In this document: positions 24,082-35,420 of the stretch, piece by piece
How positions within the stretch are numbered: the stretch's first letter is position 1
Layout of the letters: the number at the start of each line of letters is the position of its first letter
NCBI RefSeq assembly: GCF_001540865.1
Contig: NC_033621.1
Coordinates: forward strand, 17,174,682-17,238,681
DNA: 64,000 nucleotides
From: Ananas comosus
Taxonomy: Eukaryota; Streptophyta; Magnoliopsida; Poales; Bromeliaceae
Reading direction: 5' to 3'
Position numbers and translations under genes: made by a program
Notes under the pieces: model-generated
The model's input: only the letters and a program-made list of their open reading frames with translations
Told to the model about the DNA's origin: nothing
The model's database searches: none

Positions 24082-25619
24082 GCTACGCCCTTTCCTCGCA
24101 CCGCTGCGCAGCTCGCGTGTGAACCTGAAACCCCAAAACCACGTGGGGTGAGAACTATTGTCCAGAGTTTCCAGTGGGTACGGCCACCCAAGGGAAGAGC
24201 TTGACCCACCAGGTCCGAATGAGGCACTGCAAACATGTTAGTCCAACAAATATCCACAAATATATATATTTTTCATCAAATAGTTTATGCAACTAACATT
24301 TATCATGTTCATACCTCGCAACATGCAACAATGCAAATCATGCAATTCAATATGCAACATGAAAGTAGATCTAATGATTCCACTTTCTGTCTTGCTATCC
24401 ACAGCTCATCCAATTGACTTCTAAATTTTCCTCTATCTTAGATTCATGTCAATTGCAATCTGCTCATAAGGTTTCATCTACCTTTACCATTGACTCATGA
24501 GGTTTCTTCTACCTTTACCAAGCTATCCACCCGACTCAGTCTTCAGTCAATCATCCGTGGAATACCGCGTACAGCCAAGCTCAAGGTGAAGGACGCCTCA
24601 CTTGCACCTCAGCCTTAGATCCACTTAACTGGGATACCAATCCACTCTACTGGGATACCGAATCCACTCTGCTGGGATTCATATACTTGTCACCCAATCA
24701 GCTGGCTAACCCGAAGGTTTGCCCTCGACTCACCATGCCATCTCGTAAGGTAAGGAGACGCTCCTTGCTCGCAAACCCAAGACCGTCTGCTGGACAAATA
24801 GCTTTAGTCCATCATGTGAAGACTCCGGAGCTCACTGCTTGTATGGAGCGACCACCCGAAGCGAAAACAGGCTGTGAGTATGATCCAATCCACTCAACTC
24901 GAGGATACCCTATCAACTAGGGCTAACAACAACTCGGGAAATCCACCAATCCCAACATTCATGTCACAAGTGTCTCTACTACACTAGTTCACATGCCACA
25001 TATCAATCAACTCGGGAACTCATCTATCCCTATGTTCACATTATAGTGTCTTTACTACACTAATATCAAATGCCACTCGATCTACTTGACATCCTAGTTG
25101 TCCACATCGAGTATCATAGTTTACACATTTTTGTTTTCCAATGTCGAGTTTTCTAACCATCCAAGAGTTATCAACCCAAGTTCAACATGCATATGTTATT
25201 TAACATAATTCACAATATACCAGCATGCATATATATCAACTAGCATCTCATGATATATCAACATGCATATATTTCCATCTAGCATCTCATCTAGTAGATT
25301 CCAATGGTAGGCAACATCATCTAGTATAATATGAATCATGCATTCATATAGCATTATTTTCATGCATTCATCTAGCATTTAACTCATGCATTCATCTAGC
25401 ATTTAACTCATGCATTCATCTAGCACTTAACTCATGCATTTAACTCATTATATGCATCAACGAGAAACTACACTTCACTTCGACATGGAAGTGAGCTAAT
25501 ATCTTCGGTGAGCACAACCCACCTCGTAACGCTCTCCAATTGTTTGTAGTCACTTGCAATCGGCCTCCCGCGGTACTCGTTGTCCGGTTCGACTTGAACT
25601 TGCAATCAATCACCAACCG
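24082..25619 (-). repeat. Family C LTR fragment
   Basis: Its first ~100 bases match the end of the LTR piece at 38241-38723 (GCTACGCCCTTTCCTCG, then CCAAAACCACGTGGGGTGAG). The rest is AT-rich LTR sequence with repeats of CATGCATTCATCTAGCA around 25330-25440. It is cut at 25619 by element II, with AACCG as its last five bases. Confidence 0.6.
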
Positions 25620-27288
25620 TGTAAGGGAAATGAATTCTCGAAATCCGAGGATTAGACTTCGTTGGGAATCGACTGATTGTCGAGTGTGTAAGCTCCGGAA
25701 GGTCCGAAGGCGGTTATAATGCATAAAGTGCATCGAGGATATGTCCGCGAGAGTACCAGTGCAAAATCAGCACTGGAGCAGAAGTGCTCTCGGGGACCGG
25801 TCCCTGGTAGGGAGGGATCGGTCCCATCAGGCTGGGCTGGCAGGGATCCTTGGTGCAACCGGTCCCTGCAGGCAAGGACCGGTTACCGAACGTTGGCCCA
25901 GCGAGAGAAGCCGAGATTTGGCTAAGTCCCGAAAGTGTTGCTCTTGGGAACCGGTCTCTCGGATAAGGACCGGTCTCCCGAGGACCGGTCTCTCAGGCAA
26001 GGACCGGTTCCCGAACGCGAAATCCCCTCTGCCCAAAGGTGCAGCTTTCGGGGACCGGTCTCCCCGAGCTAGGACCGGTCCCTCACTGCGAAAATAGCCC
26101 AGGGAGGGCTGTTTCAAGAGGTGAAAGGTTGAGGGGCTTACTTGCAAAATGGCTTATAAGAGAGGCTAGGGGACCCTCTCTCCCTCTCAGTTGCTCTCTC
26201 CCTCTCTTACACCTTTTGCTCTCTCTCTCTCTCTAGAAAGGAAAGGAAAGAGAAGGAGAAGGAAAGGAGAGGAAGGAGAAGAAGTAGGAGAAGAAGAAGA
26301 CGAAGGTGAAGATTACCTTCCTCATCTACTTCTTCTTCCTGGACTAAGCTTTTGAAGGTAAGCTTCTAGCCCTACAATGGTGGATTTCTTATGCTAGGGT
26401 TTTAAAGCTTAGAAATGGTTCGAATGGAACCTATTGAAGCTAGGGAGAGGGTTCGAGCTCGAAATCGAAGCTCGCACCGTGGATTTCTCCGTTGTTGAAA
26501 CCTAGGGCTCTGATTTGGGATTTTGGCAAATCTAGGGTTTTGATCTAATTTGAGTGGTCGCAAACCTAATTGCTAGGTCTCTGAACGCGTCGGTGAAGAC
26601 AGTTCGTCGATTCGTCGAGTTAGTGCGAAGTTATGGCCTAAGGAGACCCTCGGAGCATCGTTTTTGCTTAGAAGGCCAACGAGGCGTCGAAACGTTGGCG
26701 AATCACATTCGAAGAGTCACGGCATCGCCACAAGGTGGGGGAGTGCCATCCCGAAGCAGTCGAACTGCTTTCTATGTCTGAGTACTAATGTCGATCAGTT
26801 ACATATTGTGATATAGCATTATAGTGTGTTAAATGTAATTGTACATATCTTTGCATGCTAGTGATAGTTTGGGTTGTGGATACAATGAATGAGAACCTAG
26901 TGTGCATGAGTGGATACTATGAGATAGTTCGCCCTATATGTGATGAATATGTCTATGTGAATAAGAACCTAGTGTATTGGAAACTAGTGTGTCAAGAACT
27001 TGTCAAGAGAACGAGTGGCATCTAGTAAACAGTGACCCCAGAACGAGTGGCATCTAGTAAATAGTGAACCCAGAACGAGTGGCACCCAGTTAGTATGGAC
27101 ACCTAATGTTATACTAACACCAATTCCAGTTGGTTAGGGTGTTCCCAGTTATGAGATTGGATCGAGCTCACTTAGCCTGTCTGCACCTGTGGAGGTAGCT
27201 CCTCACAGGTAGTGCACTCCGGAGTTTGGCACGCGAGGGGGCCAGTGTAGTGCCCTTGGACCAGTGTAGTGTCCGCAGGCGGTCTCGG
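25620..27288 (+). repeat. Family A 5' LTR of element II, first part
   Basis: It starts TGTAAGGGAAATG. An ACCGGT palindrome array spans about 25795-26085, a TATA-like TTATAAG lies at 26154-26160, and a splice donor (AAG, GTAAGC) at 26358. It breaks at the gap at 27289, where a family B element follows, and resumes at 31596. Roughly 300 bp of LTR known from element III is missing between the two parts. Confidence 0.85.
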
Positions 27289-27289
27289 N

Positions 27290-29034
27290 ATCTTTATGGC
27301 GAGCGGTGTGAAGTATACACGGATCACAAGAGCTTAAAGTACCTGTTTACTCAGAAGGAGTTGAACCTGAGACAGCGCAGATGGTTGGAGCTGCTCAAGG
27401 ATTATGATCTGACGATCCTTTACCACCCGGGCAAGGCTAACGTGGTGGCGGATGCGCTAAGTAGGAAATTGATGGAAAACTTAGCGATGCATATTGTGAC
27501 TCAACCGCAGTTGATCGAGCAGATGAAGCGGTTGGAGTTGGAGGTGGAGACTCCCGACACCCCCTTGAGGTTGATGACTTTGGTAGTGCAACCTACTCTT
27601 TTGGATAGGATTAAAGAAAGGCAAGCTTTCGATGTGGAGTTGCAAAAGATTCGAGGTAAAATGGTTGATGGTTGCACCGGTGACTTCCTTTTGGATGATC
27701 AGGGATCGATGCGTTTCCGTGGGCGGATCTGTGTTCCGGCGGATTCGGGAATTAAAGAGGATATTCTTCAAGAAGCGCACCGGGCGCCTTATGCTATACA
27801 TCCGGGTGGCACCAAAATGTATAAGGACTTAAAGTTGCTCTATTGGTGGCCTGGGATGAAAAAGGATGTTGGCGAGTTTGTCGCTAGATGCTTAACTTGC
27901 CAACAAGTGAAGGCAGAGCACCGAGTACCTACGGGGAAGCTTCAGAGTTTGCCTATTCCAGTGTGGAAGTGGAAGAAGATCACCATGGACTTTGTGACAG
28001 GATTGCCACACTCTCAGGCGGGGCATGATGCTATTTGGGTGATCGTGGATAGGTTGACGAAGTCGGTGCACTTCATACCTATTCATACGACTTGGACCGG
28101 AGAGAAGCTCGCACAAGTGTACCTTGATGAGATTGTGCGACTTCATGGAGTGCCTACATCGATTGTATCTGATCGCGACACGCGTTTCGTGTCTCACTTT
28201 TGGAGGAGTCTACAGGACGCCTTAGGCACTCGTTTGGACTTCAGTACTGCTTTCCACCCGCAGAGTGATGGGCAGTCAGAGCGCACTATTCAGACCTTAG
28301 AGGATATGCTCCGGGCATGTGTGATAGACTTCCAGGGAGGATGGTCGCAGCATCTACCTATGGCGGAGTTTGCTTATAACAACAGTTATCAAGCAAGCAT
28401 CAAGATGGCGCCCTTCGAAGCACTTTATGGACGGAAGTGTAGATCGCCACTTCATTGGAGCGAAGTCGGCGAGAGATTGGCTTTAGGCCCTGATGTGCTC
28501 CAGGAAGCTGAGGACAAGGTTCGAATTGCTCGGGAGCGACTTTTGACGGCGCAGAGTAGACAGAGGAGCTACGCCGATCGACGACGGCGAGACTTGGAGT
28601 TCCAAGTTGGAGACCATGTTTTCTTGAAGGTCTCGCCGACTAGAGGAATCAAGAGATTCGGGATTCGGGGAAAGTTGAGCCCCCGTTTCATTGAACCGTA
28701 TGAGATCTTGGAGCGTGTAGGTCCGGTAGCATATCGACTTGCTCTACCACCGAGCCTATCAGGCGTGCACAACGTCTTTCATGTATCGGTCCTTCGGAGG
28801 TACATTCATGATTCAGCTCATGTTTTGGGAACTATACCAGTGGAGCTGCGTGAGGATCTGAGCTTCGAGGAGCAACCTGTGAAGATTCTAGCTCGCGAAG
28901 TGAAGAAGCTCCGGAATCGGGATATTCCGTATGTGAAGGTCCTTTGGAGCAACCACGGGGAGCGGGAGGCCACGTGGGAGCTGGAGAGGGCTTTGCAGGA
29001 GCGCTATCCCCATCTTTTTCAGATGGAGTCTTGA
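27290..29034 (+). CDS. pol: RNase H end, integrase and chromodomain of family B chromovirus
   Basis: The frame is open from the gap to a stop at 29034. It encodes the RNase H end ([37 protein letters not shown]), integrase zinc region ([20 protein letters not shown]), core ([28 protein letters not shown]), GPY-type region and chromodomain tail ([20 protein letters not shown]). No stop or frameshift is seen. It is diverged from the pol of elements II and III, so a separate family. Everything upstream (5' LTR, gag, protease, RT) is absent, presumably in the gap at 27289. Integrase inserts the cDNA; the chromodomain is thought to direct insertion to heterochromatin. Confidence 0.85.
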
Positions 29035-31595
29035 GGTATGACGTTTGCTTTCGAGTTTCGCGGACGAAACTCCTTTTTAGGAGGGGTGAAGGTAACACAC
29101 TGGACCTTTGCAAATTGCGAGGTTCGAGTATTTGATTTGTGTGTCAAGCTTTTCCAGACTTTCTGGTGGGTCGTTGACAGTGTTCCGACCTATGGTTCGA
29201 GTCCCGAGAATTGTGTTTTTAAGCTTGGTATCAAAATCCAAAAATTGGATTCATTGGACAGCTCTCGGGTTAGCCTGCAGCAGAGCTTGTACCGGAACAA
29301 GGTTGGTCTTGTACTGGTACAAGGATTGATGGTTGTACCGGTACAGCCATCGGGCTTGTACCGGTACAGAGCCGCAGACCCCACGACCCGAGCCTCGGGT
29401 TTGCATTTTCGTGGGCCTTGTACCGGTACAAGAGCCCGTGTACCGGTACAAGGAGGCAGATTTCGTGCAGTTTGAACTGCAGGGGGTTTTTCGCGATTGT
29501 AGCCTATCTATAACAGCACCCACGACCCTTAGGGCTTCTTTTGTGCTGGGACCTGAGGAGGAGAAGGTGAGAGGAGCTCCTCCTTGCTCCACTTGGATTT
29601 GATCTCCGTTGTAGATGGATTTTGATGGATTAATCGCTTTTCTTTCCTCTTTTATGCTTTTCCACCATTGATTGAGCTAGAAGCTTGGATTTGAGGCTTG
29701 GTGAAGGAGAGATCTTTGGACTTTGATGGTTTAGAGCTTGGATTGGAGCATTTTAGAGGTAAATGACTTGATCTTTTCTCTAAATTCCTAGCTTTATTGA
29801 TGTTTTTGGAATTAAACCCTAGAATGAGGTTTTAGGGCTTATTTTGGGCATTTTGAATCTAGGGCTTTTGAGGCTAGATTGTTGGGATTAGAGGCTTCCA
29901 TTTGGTTGGATTGGAAGGGCTCTAGCTCTCTTTTAGAGCTTTAGAGGAGATTTTTGCACTAGAGGTGAGTTTTCCTCACCTATACTTGATTAGCTTAATG
30001 ATTGAGCTAGGTATTGTTCGTTTGGCTCGTATGACACATGTTTCTATACCTCTAGGGTGCTAGGAGACTAGAGGACACCCTCGTTGGAGCGAACGAGGAG
30101 TTTCGTCATCATCGGTGGGTTTGGCTTCGTGGAAATGGGCCGAAATGGCCCCTATGCTCTTTCTACTTATTATAAAATATTTTTAAGTTCATGCCTATGC
30201 TAAATGGAATTTATATGGATTTTAGAGCGCTTAAAATGCATGCCTTGTGTATTATGATAAAAATTCACTATATAGTAGAGCTATATGAGTAGAACGCATG
30301 CATACGGGAAAAGTGTTCATTTTTGCAAGTGGAAAGTACATCTCTTATGAGGATCATGACTTGGAACATGTACTTTGAAATATAGTTGCCATGCTTTGAC
30401 ATAGAAAAACAAGAGTGTCATTAAGGGGCACTTGAAACTAGTAAACTATTAAACTGCAACATAGAGACATATTGATAGGCCACTACGTATCTGCTATATT
30501 CCATGTTAGAGACATGATGACATAGAGATAGGCCATTGAGATACTCGATATATTCCATGTTGTTAGACATGAGGACTTGGTACTTGAGACGGATCATTGC
30601 TTGCTTGCCATTTGTGCTCATTCGCACATGCTTGTGAGCGTTGCTCCCTACAAGCCGGCACTCCGGAGATAGCCATCGCGACATATGCTCGCCCGTGCGG
30701 GATTGGGCGCCGAAGTGGATTGCCGTGGGGGAGGCTCATCCCTAGAGTGGGGATGTTGACTACCACGGGGCCATTAGGCACGGCGCAGGCCAGACAGCCT
30801 TCGGGTGGGTCTTATATGATTGGGACTTGGTGACAGAACATGCCATGTGAACTTTATAACTGTTAAAGTGGACTTGGACTAGAATAGTAAACAATGACAT
30901 CTTTACTATTACATTGTGGACTTTGGGTAGTTGCATAATCATGCTTTATATGTTTGGTGTTCATGTGCATATAGCTAGTAGTTGCTTCCTTACTTATGTA
31001 AATTGTGCTAAGTAGAGGTATCATGATCATTGGGTACTCGTTTATTTATTTACTTACAGTGCATTTATCGCTTTTGTTATAATGTACACTGACCCTTTTT
31101 CTTTAGTTTCGGGCCTAGTGGTGCATTTCACTGAAGTCAGTAATTGCCCACTGGGAACTATTATTTAATAGTTCTCACGCCCCTGTTTCTATGTTTCCTT
31201 TCAGAGCCTTCGGCACCGGCGGAAGAACGGGATCGCGGCAAGGGTGTCGCGTAGCTAGCTCGCGGAGAGTTCTTTTGCGCTAGGTGGTTACTCCTCCATT
31301 TTATATTTTGAGAGAGAGGGAGAGGTTTTGTACCATGTATAGAGAGACCACCTTGTACTCCTTTTAGCACTTGTTATGGGATCCCTATTGTACTTATTTT
31401 ATGTTTTATGTAGTGGACTTTCAGCTTTATATCCTTTCCTTGTTATAGAACTAGTTATACCATGCTCTGATATCACTAGATCTCTTGTATTATTGTTTTA
31501 TCTATCGAAATTTTTATAGACGCCTTATATGTTTTAGACGTATGGCGGGTCTGGGCACGCACCGGGTAGGTTCCTCTGAGCCCCGGGGCGTGACA
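29035..31595 (+). repeat. PPT and 3' LTR of family B element (LTR from ~29092)
   Basis: A GGACGAAACTCC block and purine tract (GGAGGGGTGAA) precede sequence matching the family B LTR start at 60254 (AACACACTGGACCTTTGC). It ends GGGGCGTGACA at 31595, followed by AACCC from the interrupted family A LTR. It carries six GTACCGGTAC-type palindromes (29286-29452), a strong GTGAGT donor near 29965, and a terminal hairpin at 31519-31551. Confidence 0.8.
29286..29452. repeat. Array of GTACCGGTAC palindromes
   Basis: Six copies in 167 bases. The best is the perfect 16-bp palindrome CTTGTACCGGTACAAG; two copies have one core change. The position in the LTR corresponds to the GGGACCGGTCCC array in the related LTR at 60254. 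Confidence 0.85.
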
Positions 31596-32108
31596 AACCC
31601 ACTGGGAACTATTCGTAGTTCTCACTCCACCATGTTGCAGGTCCGAGTTCGAGCGCCCCCGGGGAGGATCGTGGCAAGTAGCGCCCTAGCGGTATATGTA
31701 TATAGCTAGCTTACCTCCTTTTGCATTAGCCCTACCCTGTACTTATTTTTGAGAGTAGATTGATGTATAGGGTGAGGTTTTGAGAGGATTGTATGTATTG
31801 TACCTACATTTTTGGAAGAATGTAAAGGATAAAATAATTGTATAAATGAATTAATAGTTAAGTACATCTCTCTTTTATCACTTGTATAATTTACATGTGT
31901 TGCTTGCTCTTAGTTGATAAGCATTGTTTGTGCTCTCGTGGTTGTGGTATGATTGTGTATGTATTCAAGTTGTTTCCTGAGAACTTGTTGTACACAATCT
32001 AATTGTTCCAGCCTTGGGCGGACAGTGGGAGTGCTGTCCGTTCGGCGGTCCGTTCGCCGCGCCCGAACCGTGCCAAATTGGTAACGGCCTCGGGGCGGGG
32101 GCGTGACA
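31596..32108 (+). repeat. Family A 5' LTR of element II, second part
   Basis: It resumes the LTR interrupted at 27288 with AACCCACTGGGAACTATTCG and ends GGGCGTGACA. It contains the CGGACAG/CTGTCCG stem-loop near 32019-32041. Confidence 0.85.
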
Positions 32109-32112
32109 GTTG

Positions 32113-32124
32113 TGGTATCAGAGC
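32113..32124 (+). promoter_or_regulatory. Primer binding site of element II
   Basis: TGGTATCAGAGC, complementary to plant initiator Met-tRNA, 4 nt after the LTR end. Confidence 0.9.
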
Positions 32125-32476
32125 GAGAGTTATGAGCAAGCAAAAGAGAGAGTCTAGGATTGACCTAGGAGACTCTAGGATGGAAACCCTAAGGATTATA
32201 GGTGCGCGAGTACAATGTGAACCTATGACGTGACGGAAGTTGATCGATTGGGTCAAAGTCGGTGTTGATACTCTAGTGGTTCTAGAGATGAATTAGGTGA
32301 CACTAGTCCTTGGCTTAAGGTGGTTGTGTTGGCGACCTACAACGCAATGCCAAGAGTCAGGAGCGGGTGCACTTATGACCTTCCGTCGGATTGATGAAGT
32401 TGAGTTGTATCGTTTTATAATTGCGAAGACGTTGTTGGGTTAAGTAATTAATCGACTGTTTGTGTTTCAGGGGCTA
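32125..32476 (+). other. Element II leader with broken leader ORF
   Basis: Homologous to the leader of element III. The leader ORF starts MSKQKRESRIDLG but stops early at a TGA (about 32231-32233) where element III has an Arg CGA. A TTTCAG possible splice acceptor ends 6 nt before the gag ATG at 32477. Confidence 0.6.
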
Positions 32477-34583
32477 ATGGCACCGAAGAGACGCTACGTG
32501 CGTAGGACGGCTCCGGCACCACCCGTAGAGGTGCCCGAGTCAGCTGTGCCCCCGGTGGCGCCAGAGCCAGCTGGGCCTAGTGAGGTGCAAGAACTGCGGG
32601 CACAAGTTGCTGCGTTAGCAGGGCAGTTCGATTGGCTCCAGGAGCTTATGGAGCGTCAAGCGGCGGCTGCGGCAATTGGCCAAGGCCACGTTCTACCTGC
32701 GCCTTCGGTTCGCGCCCCCAATGCGGCCGAGGGTGTGGGTGATGCGCCGGTTCCGGTGGCGGCTCAACCCCCACCGATGGATATTCCTCCTGTGGCGCCA
32801 GGATCTCCTACGCCTAGAGCGGCGGCTGAGGAGGCGGAGCGAGAGCGTGGCTACACGGCTCTCACGAGGTTTACGAAATTCCACCCGCCTACGTTCGACG
32901 GGGAAGTGATAGACTATCACGCCCCGGGACCCAGCGGAAGCCCGCCCGGCGCGTGCCCAGACCCGCCATATGTCTACAACATATAAGGCGTCTAAAAACA
33001 ACAATAATAAAAGCAATAATAAAAGAGATNCGAGCCATAGGTCGGAACACTGTCAACGACCCACCAGAAAGTCTGGAAAAACTCTGGACACAGTCCAAAC
33101 ACTCGAACCTCGCAATTTGCGAAGGTCCAGTGCGTCACATAGACCCCTGGACGGTGGAGACATGGTTGGCCTCGATGGAGACCCTGTTCGAGGACATCTA
33201 TACTGAGGAGCGGGACAAGGTGAATTTGGCCGCTCATTGTTTTGATAAGCGGGCCAGGGTGTGGTGGAAGAGAGTAAAGCAGGATCGATCTCCGAATCTT
33301 CCCCCGATCGATTGGGAGAAGTTCCGAAGATTGATGTTCGCAGAGTACTTTCCCGACAGCGACAAAAGAAAGATGCGGAAAGACTTTCGAAAGCTTAAAC
33401 AAAGTAACCGCACAGTTCGGGAGTATGAGCGGGAGTTCACGCATCTTTTGAATTGCGTCCCGGACGTGGCGACGACGGAGCAAGATCGAGCAGATTGCTT
33501 CGTGAGAGGACTCCGACCCGGCGTGTTTCGAACGGTGCATGCCTTCAAGTTTCATACTTTTGCGGAGGCTTTGGACCGTGCCTTATGGGTCGAGCACGGG
33601 AACGCCTGCGAGCGTGAGGACCGTGAGGCATTTGAGAAGGACAAAGGAAAGAAGCGACCGGGCGGTGGTTCGGGGGGACAATCGAGTTCTAGAAGGCCCC
33701 CGAAGTATCCACGATCGCAACCGAAGGGCCGTGGAGCGCAGCGGTGTATCTTCTGCGGCGGTGACCACCGACCCGGTGTGTGTGAGCAGCGCCGAGGAAA
33801 ATGCTTTAGGTGCGGGCAAGCAGGGCACCTCATACGTGACTGCCCTCAAGGAGGGGCTTTACCTGCCCCATCTGTTGCATCGGCCCCAGCTATTCCGGCT
33901 CGTTATGCTATGCCACCTGCTGCGGCGTCGGCTGGACGTGCGGTGGCACCACATCAACCTGAACCAGCACGATCGGCTCCGAGCAGAAGGATGTATGCCG
34001 CTCAAGTACAAGTGGAGGAGCCCCCTGAAGCCGAGGAGAGCAATGTAGTGGCAGGTATGGTGTTGGCTAATGGTGTTCGAGCAAGAGCTCCTTTTGATAC
34101 CGGCGCCTCTCACTCGTTTATTAACCGATCATTTGCACAAGTGCATGACATTGAGATTAGTCTCGGGAAAAGTGTTTGGCGTGTAGAGGGACCCGGACGA
34201 GCGTTCCTCGTTAGGAAGCGGTGTTTGGCGTACCCAGTACAAGTAGGTGACTGGATTATGCCGGTCGACCTGTTGGTGCTAAAGAGGTTAAAGGAGTTCG
34301 ATGTCATATTGGGCATGGACTGGCTCTCGAAGTATTATGTGTCTATCGACTATAAGACTAGAGTGATCACGTTTTGGGAGCCGGGACACGAGGAGTTTAC
34401 GTATCGAGCTTGCAAGAGTTCGTGCTTCGCCGCGACGGTGTCGGCGACAAGAGCGAGGAAGCTAGTTAATAGTGGTTGTACGGCTTACTTGGCGACCGTT
34501 ATGGAAGTCGACCGAGCGGTGCCGGCTCTGGAAGAGTTAGAAGTTGTGCGAGAATTCCCGAACGTGTTTCCGACAGAGTTATC
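32477..34583 (+). pseudogene. gag-pro: gag and protease of element II, split by LTR insertion
   Basis: Gag starts MAPKRRYVRRTAPAPP and runs to 32914, then resumes at 33140 after an inserted LTR. Visible parts are the retrotransposon gag region (WWKRVKQDR, EYEREFTHLLNCVPDV), a CCHC zinc knuckle at 33802-33843 (CFRCGQAGHLIRDC), a second Cys/His cluster (CIFCGGDH) and the aspartic protease active site FDTGASHSFI near 34096. A one-base loss at about 34582-34587 shifts the frame just before RT, and the shifted frame ends at 34617. Gag and pol were probably one polyprotein originally. It cannot make a full polyprotein. Confidence 0.85.
32915..33139 (-). mobile_element. Family B LTR inserted in gag, collapsed by a gap
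   Basis: It is bounded by exact TAGAC target duplications (32910-32914 and 33140-33144). The left end TATCACGCCCCGG is the complement of the family B LTR 3' end with one change. The right end complements TGTGACGCACTGGACC, the family B start with two changes. Only 225 bp of an expected ~2.5 kb is present; the n at 33030 replaces the rest. The terminal hairpin lies at 32960-32992. Confidence 0.8.
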
Positions 34584-35420
34584 GGGATGCCGCCGGACCG
34601 GGAAATTGAGTTCATGATCGACTTGCTTCCCGGGACCACGCCGATATCAAAGGCCCCGTATCGTATGGCGCCGGTTGAGTTAAGGGAGTTGAGGGATCAG
34701 TTGCAGGATCTTCTCGACAAGCAGTTCATTAGGCCGAGCGTGTCACCGTGGGGAGCCCCGGTTTTGTTTGTGCGCAAGAAGGATGGATCTTTTCGACTCT
34801 GCGTGGATTACCGCGAGTTGAATAAGGTCACCGTGAAGAACAAGTACCCGTTACCACGCATCGACGACTTGTTTGATCAGTTACAAGGGTCGCAAGTGTA
34901 CTCAAAGATTGACCTTCAATCCGGCTACCATCAATTGAAGATTAAGCCGGAGGATGTTCCGAAGACCGCGTTCCGCACGCGGTATGGACACTACGAGTTC
35001 ATCGTGATGCCGTTTGGGCTTACGAATGCCCCGGCTGCGTTCATGAGCTTGATGAACCGGGTGTTCAGGGAGTGCTTAGACCGATTTGTCGTAGTCTTTA
35101 TAGACAACATCTTGGTCTATTCGCGTGATGAGGAGGAGCATGCGGAGCATTTGCGCACTGTACTTCAAATCCTTCGGGAGAAGAAGTTGTACGCAAAGCT
35201 AAAGAAGTGTGACTTCTGGCTCCGAGAAGTTGCTTTTCTCGGGCATGTTATTTCCGAGGGCGGTGTTTCTGTTGACCCGAGGAAAGTAGAGGCTATTGAG
35301 AATTGGCCGCGCTCGACGAATGTTGCCGAGGTCCGAAGTTTCATAGGCCTGGCAGGTTACTACCGACGGTTTGTGGAGGGTTTCTTGAAGATTGTGACTC
35401 CACTCACTCATCTAACGTAA
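34584..35420 (+). pseudogene. pol: Reverse transcriptase of element II
   Basis: The frame encodes [16 protein letters not shown], the RT palm ([42 protein letters not shown]) and the thumb/connection to [15 protein letters not shown]. The second aspartate of the FIDD active-site motif is Asn here (codon 35106-35108), which should abolish polymerase activity. A TAA stop at 35418-35420 ends the frame before RNase H. Confidence 0.88.

Noticed and set aside
25652..26147. Frames rich in GPVP, RDRS and GTGL words, also near 2641, 37546, 38599 and 46542
   Set aside because: They come from ACCGGT repeats in LTR U3; the same peptide words appear in several frames and on both strands.
29251..29602. 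Frames with repeated CTGT and LYRY words
   Set aside because: They are translations of the GTACCGGTAC palindrome array and not conserved protein.
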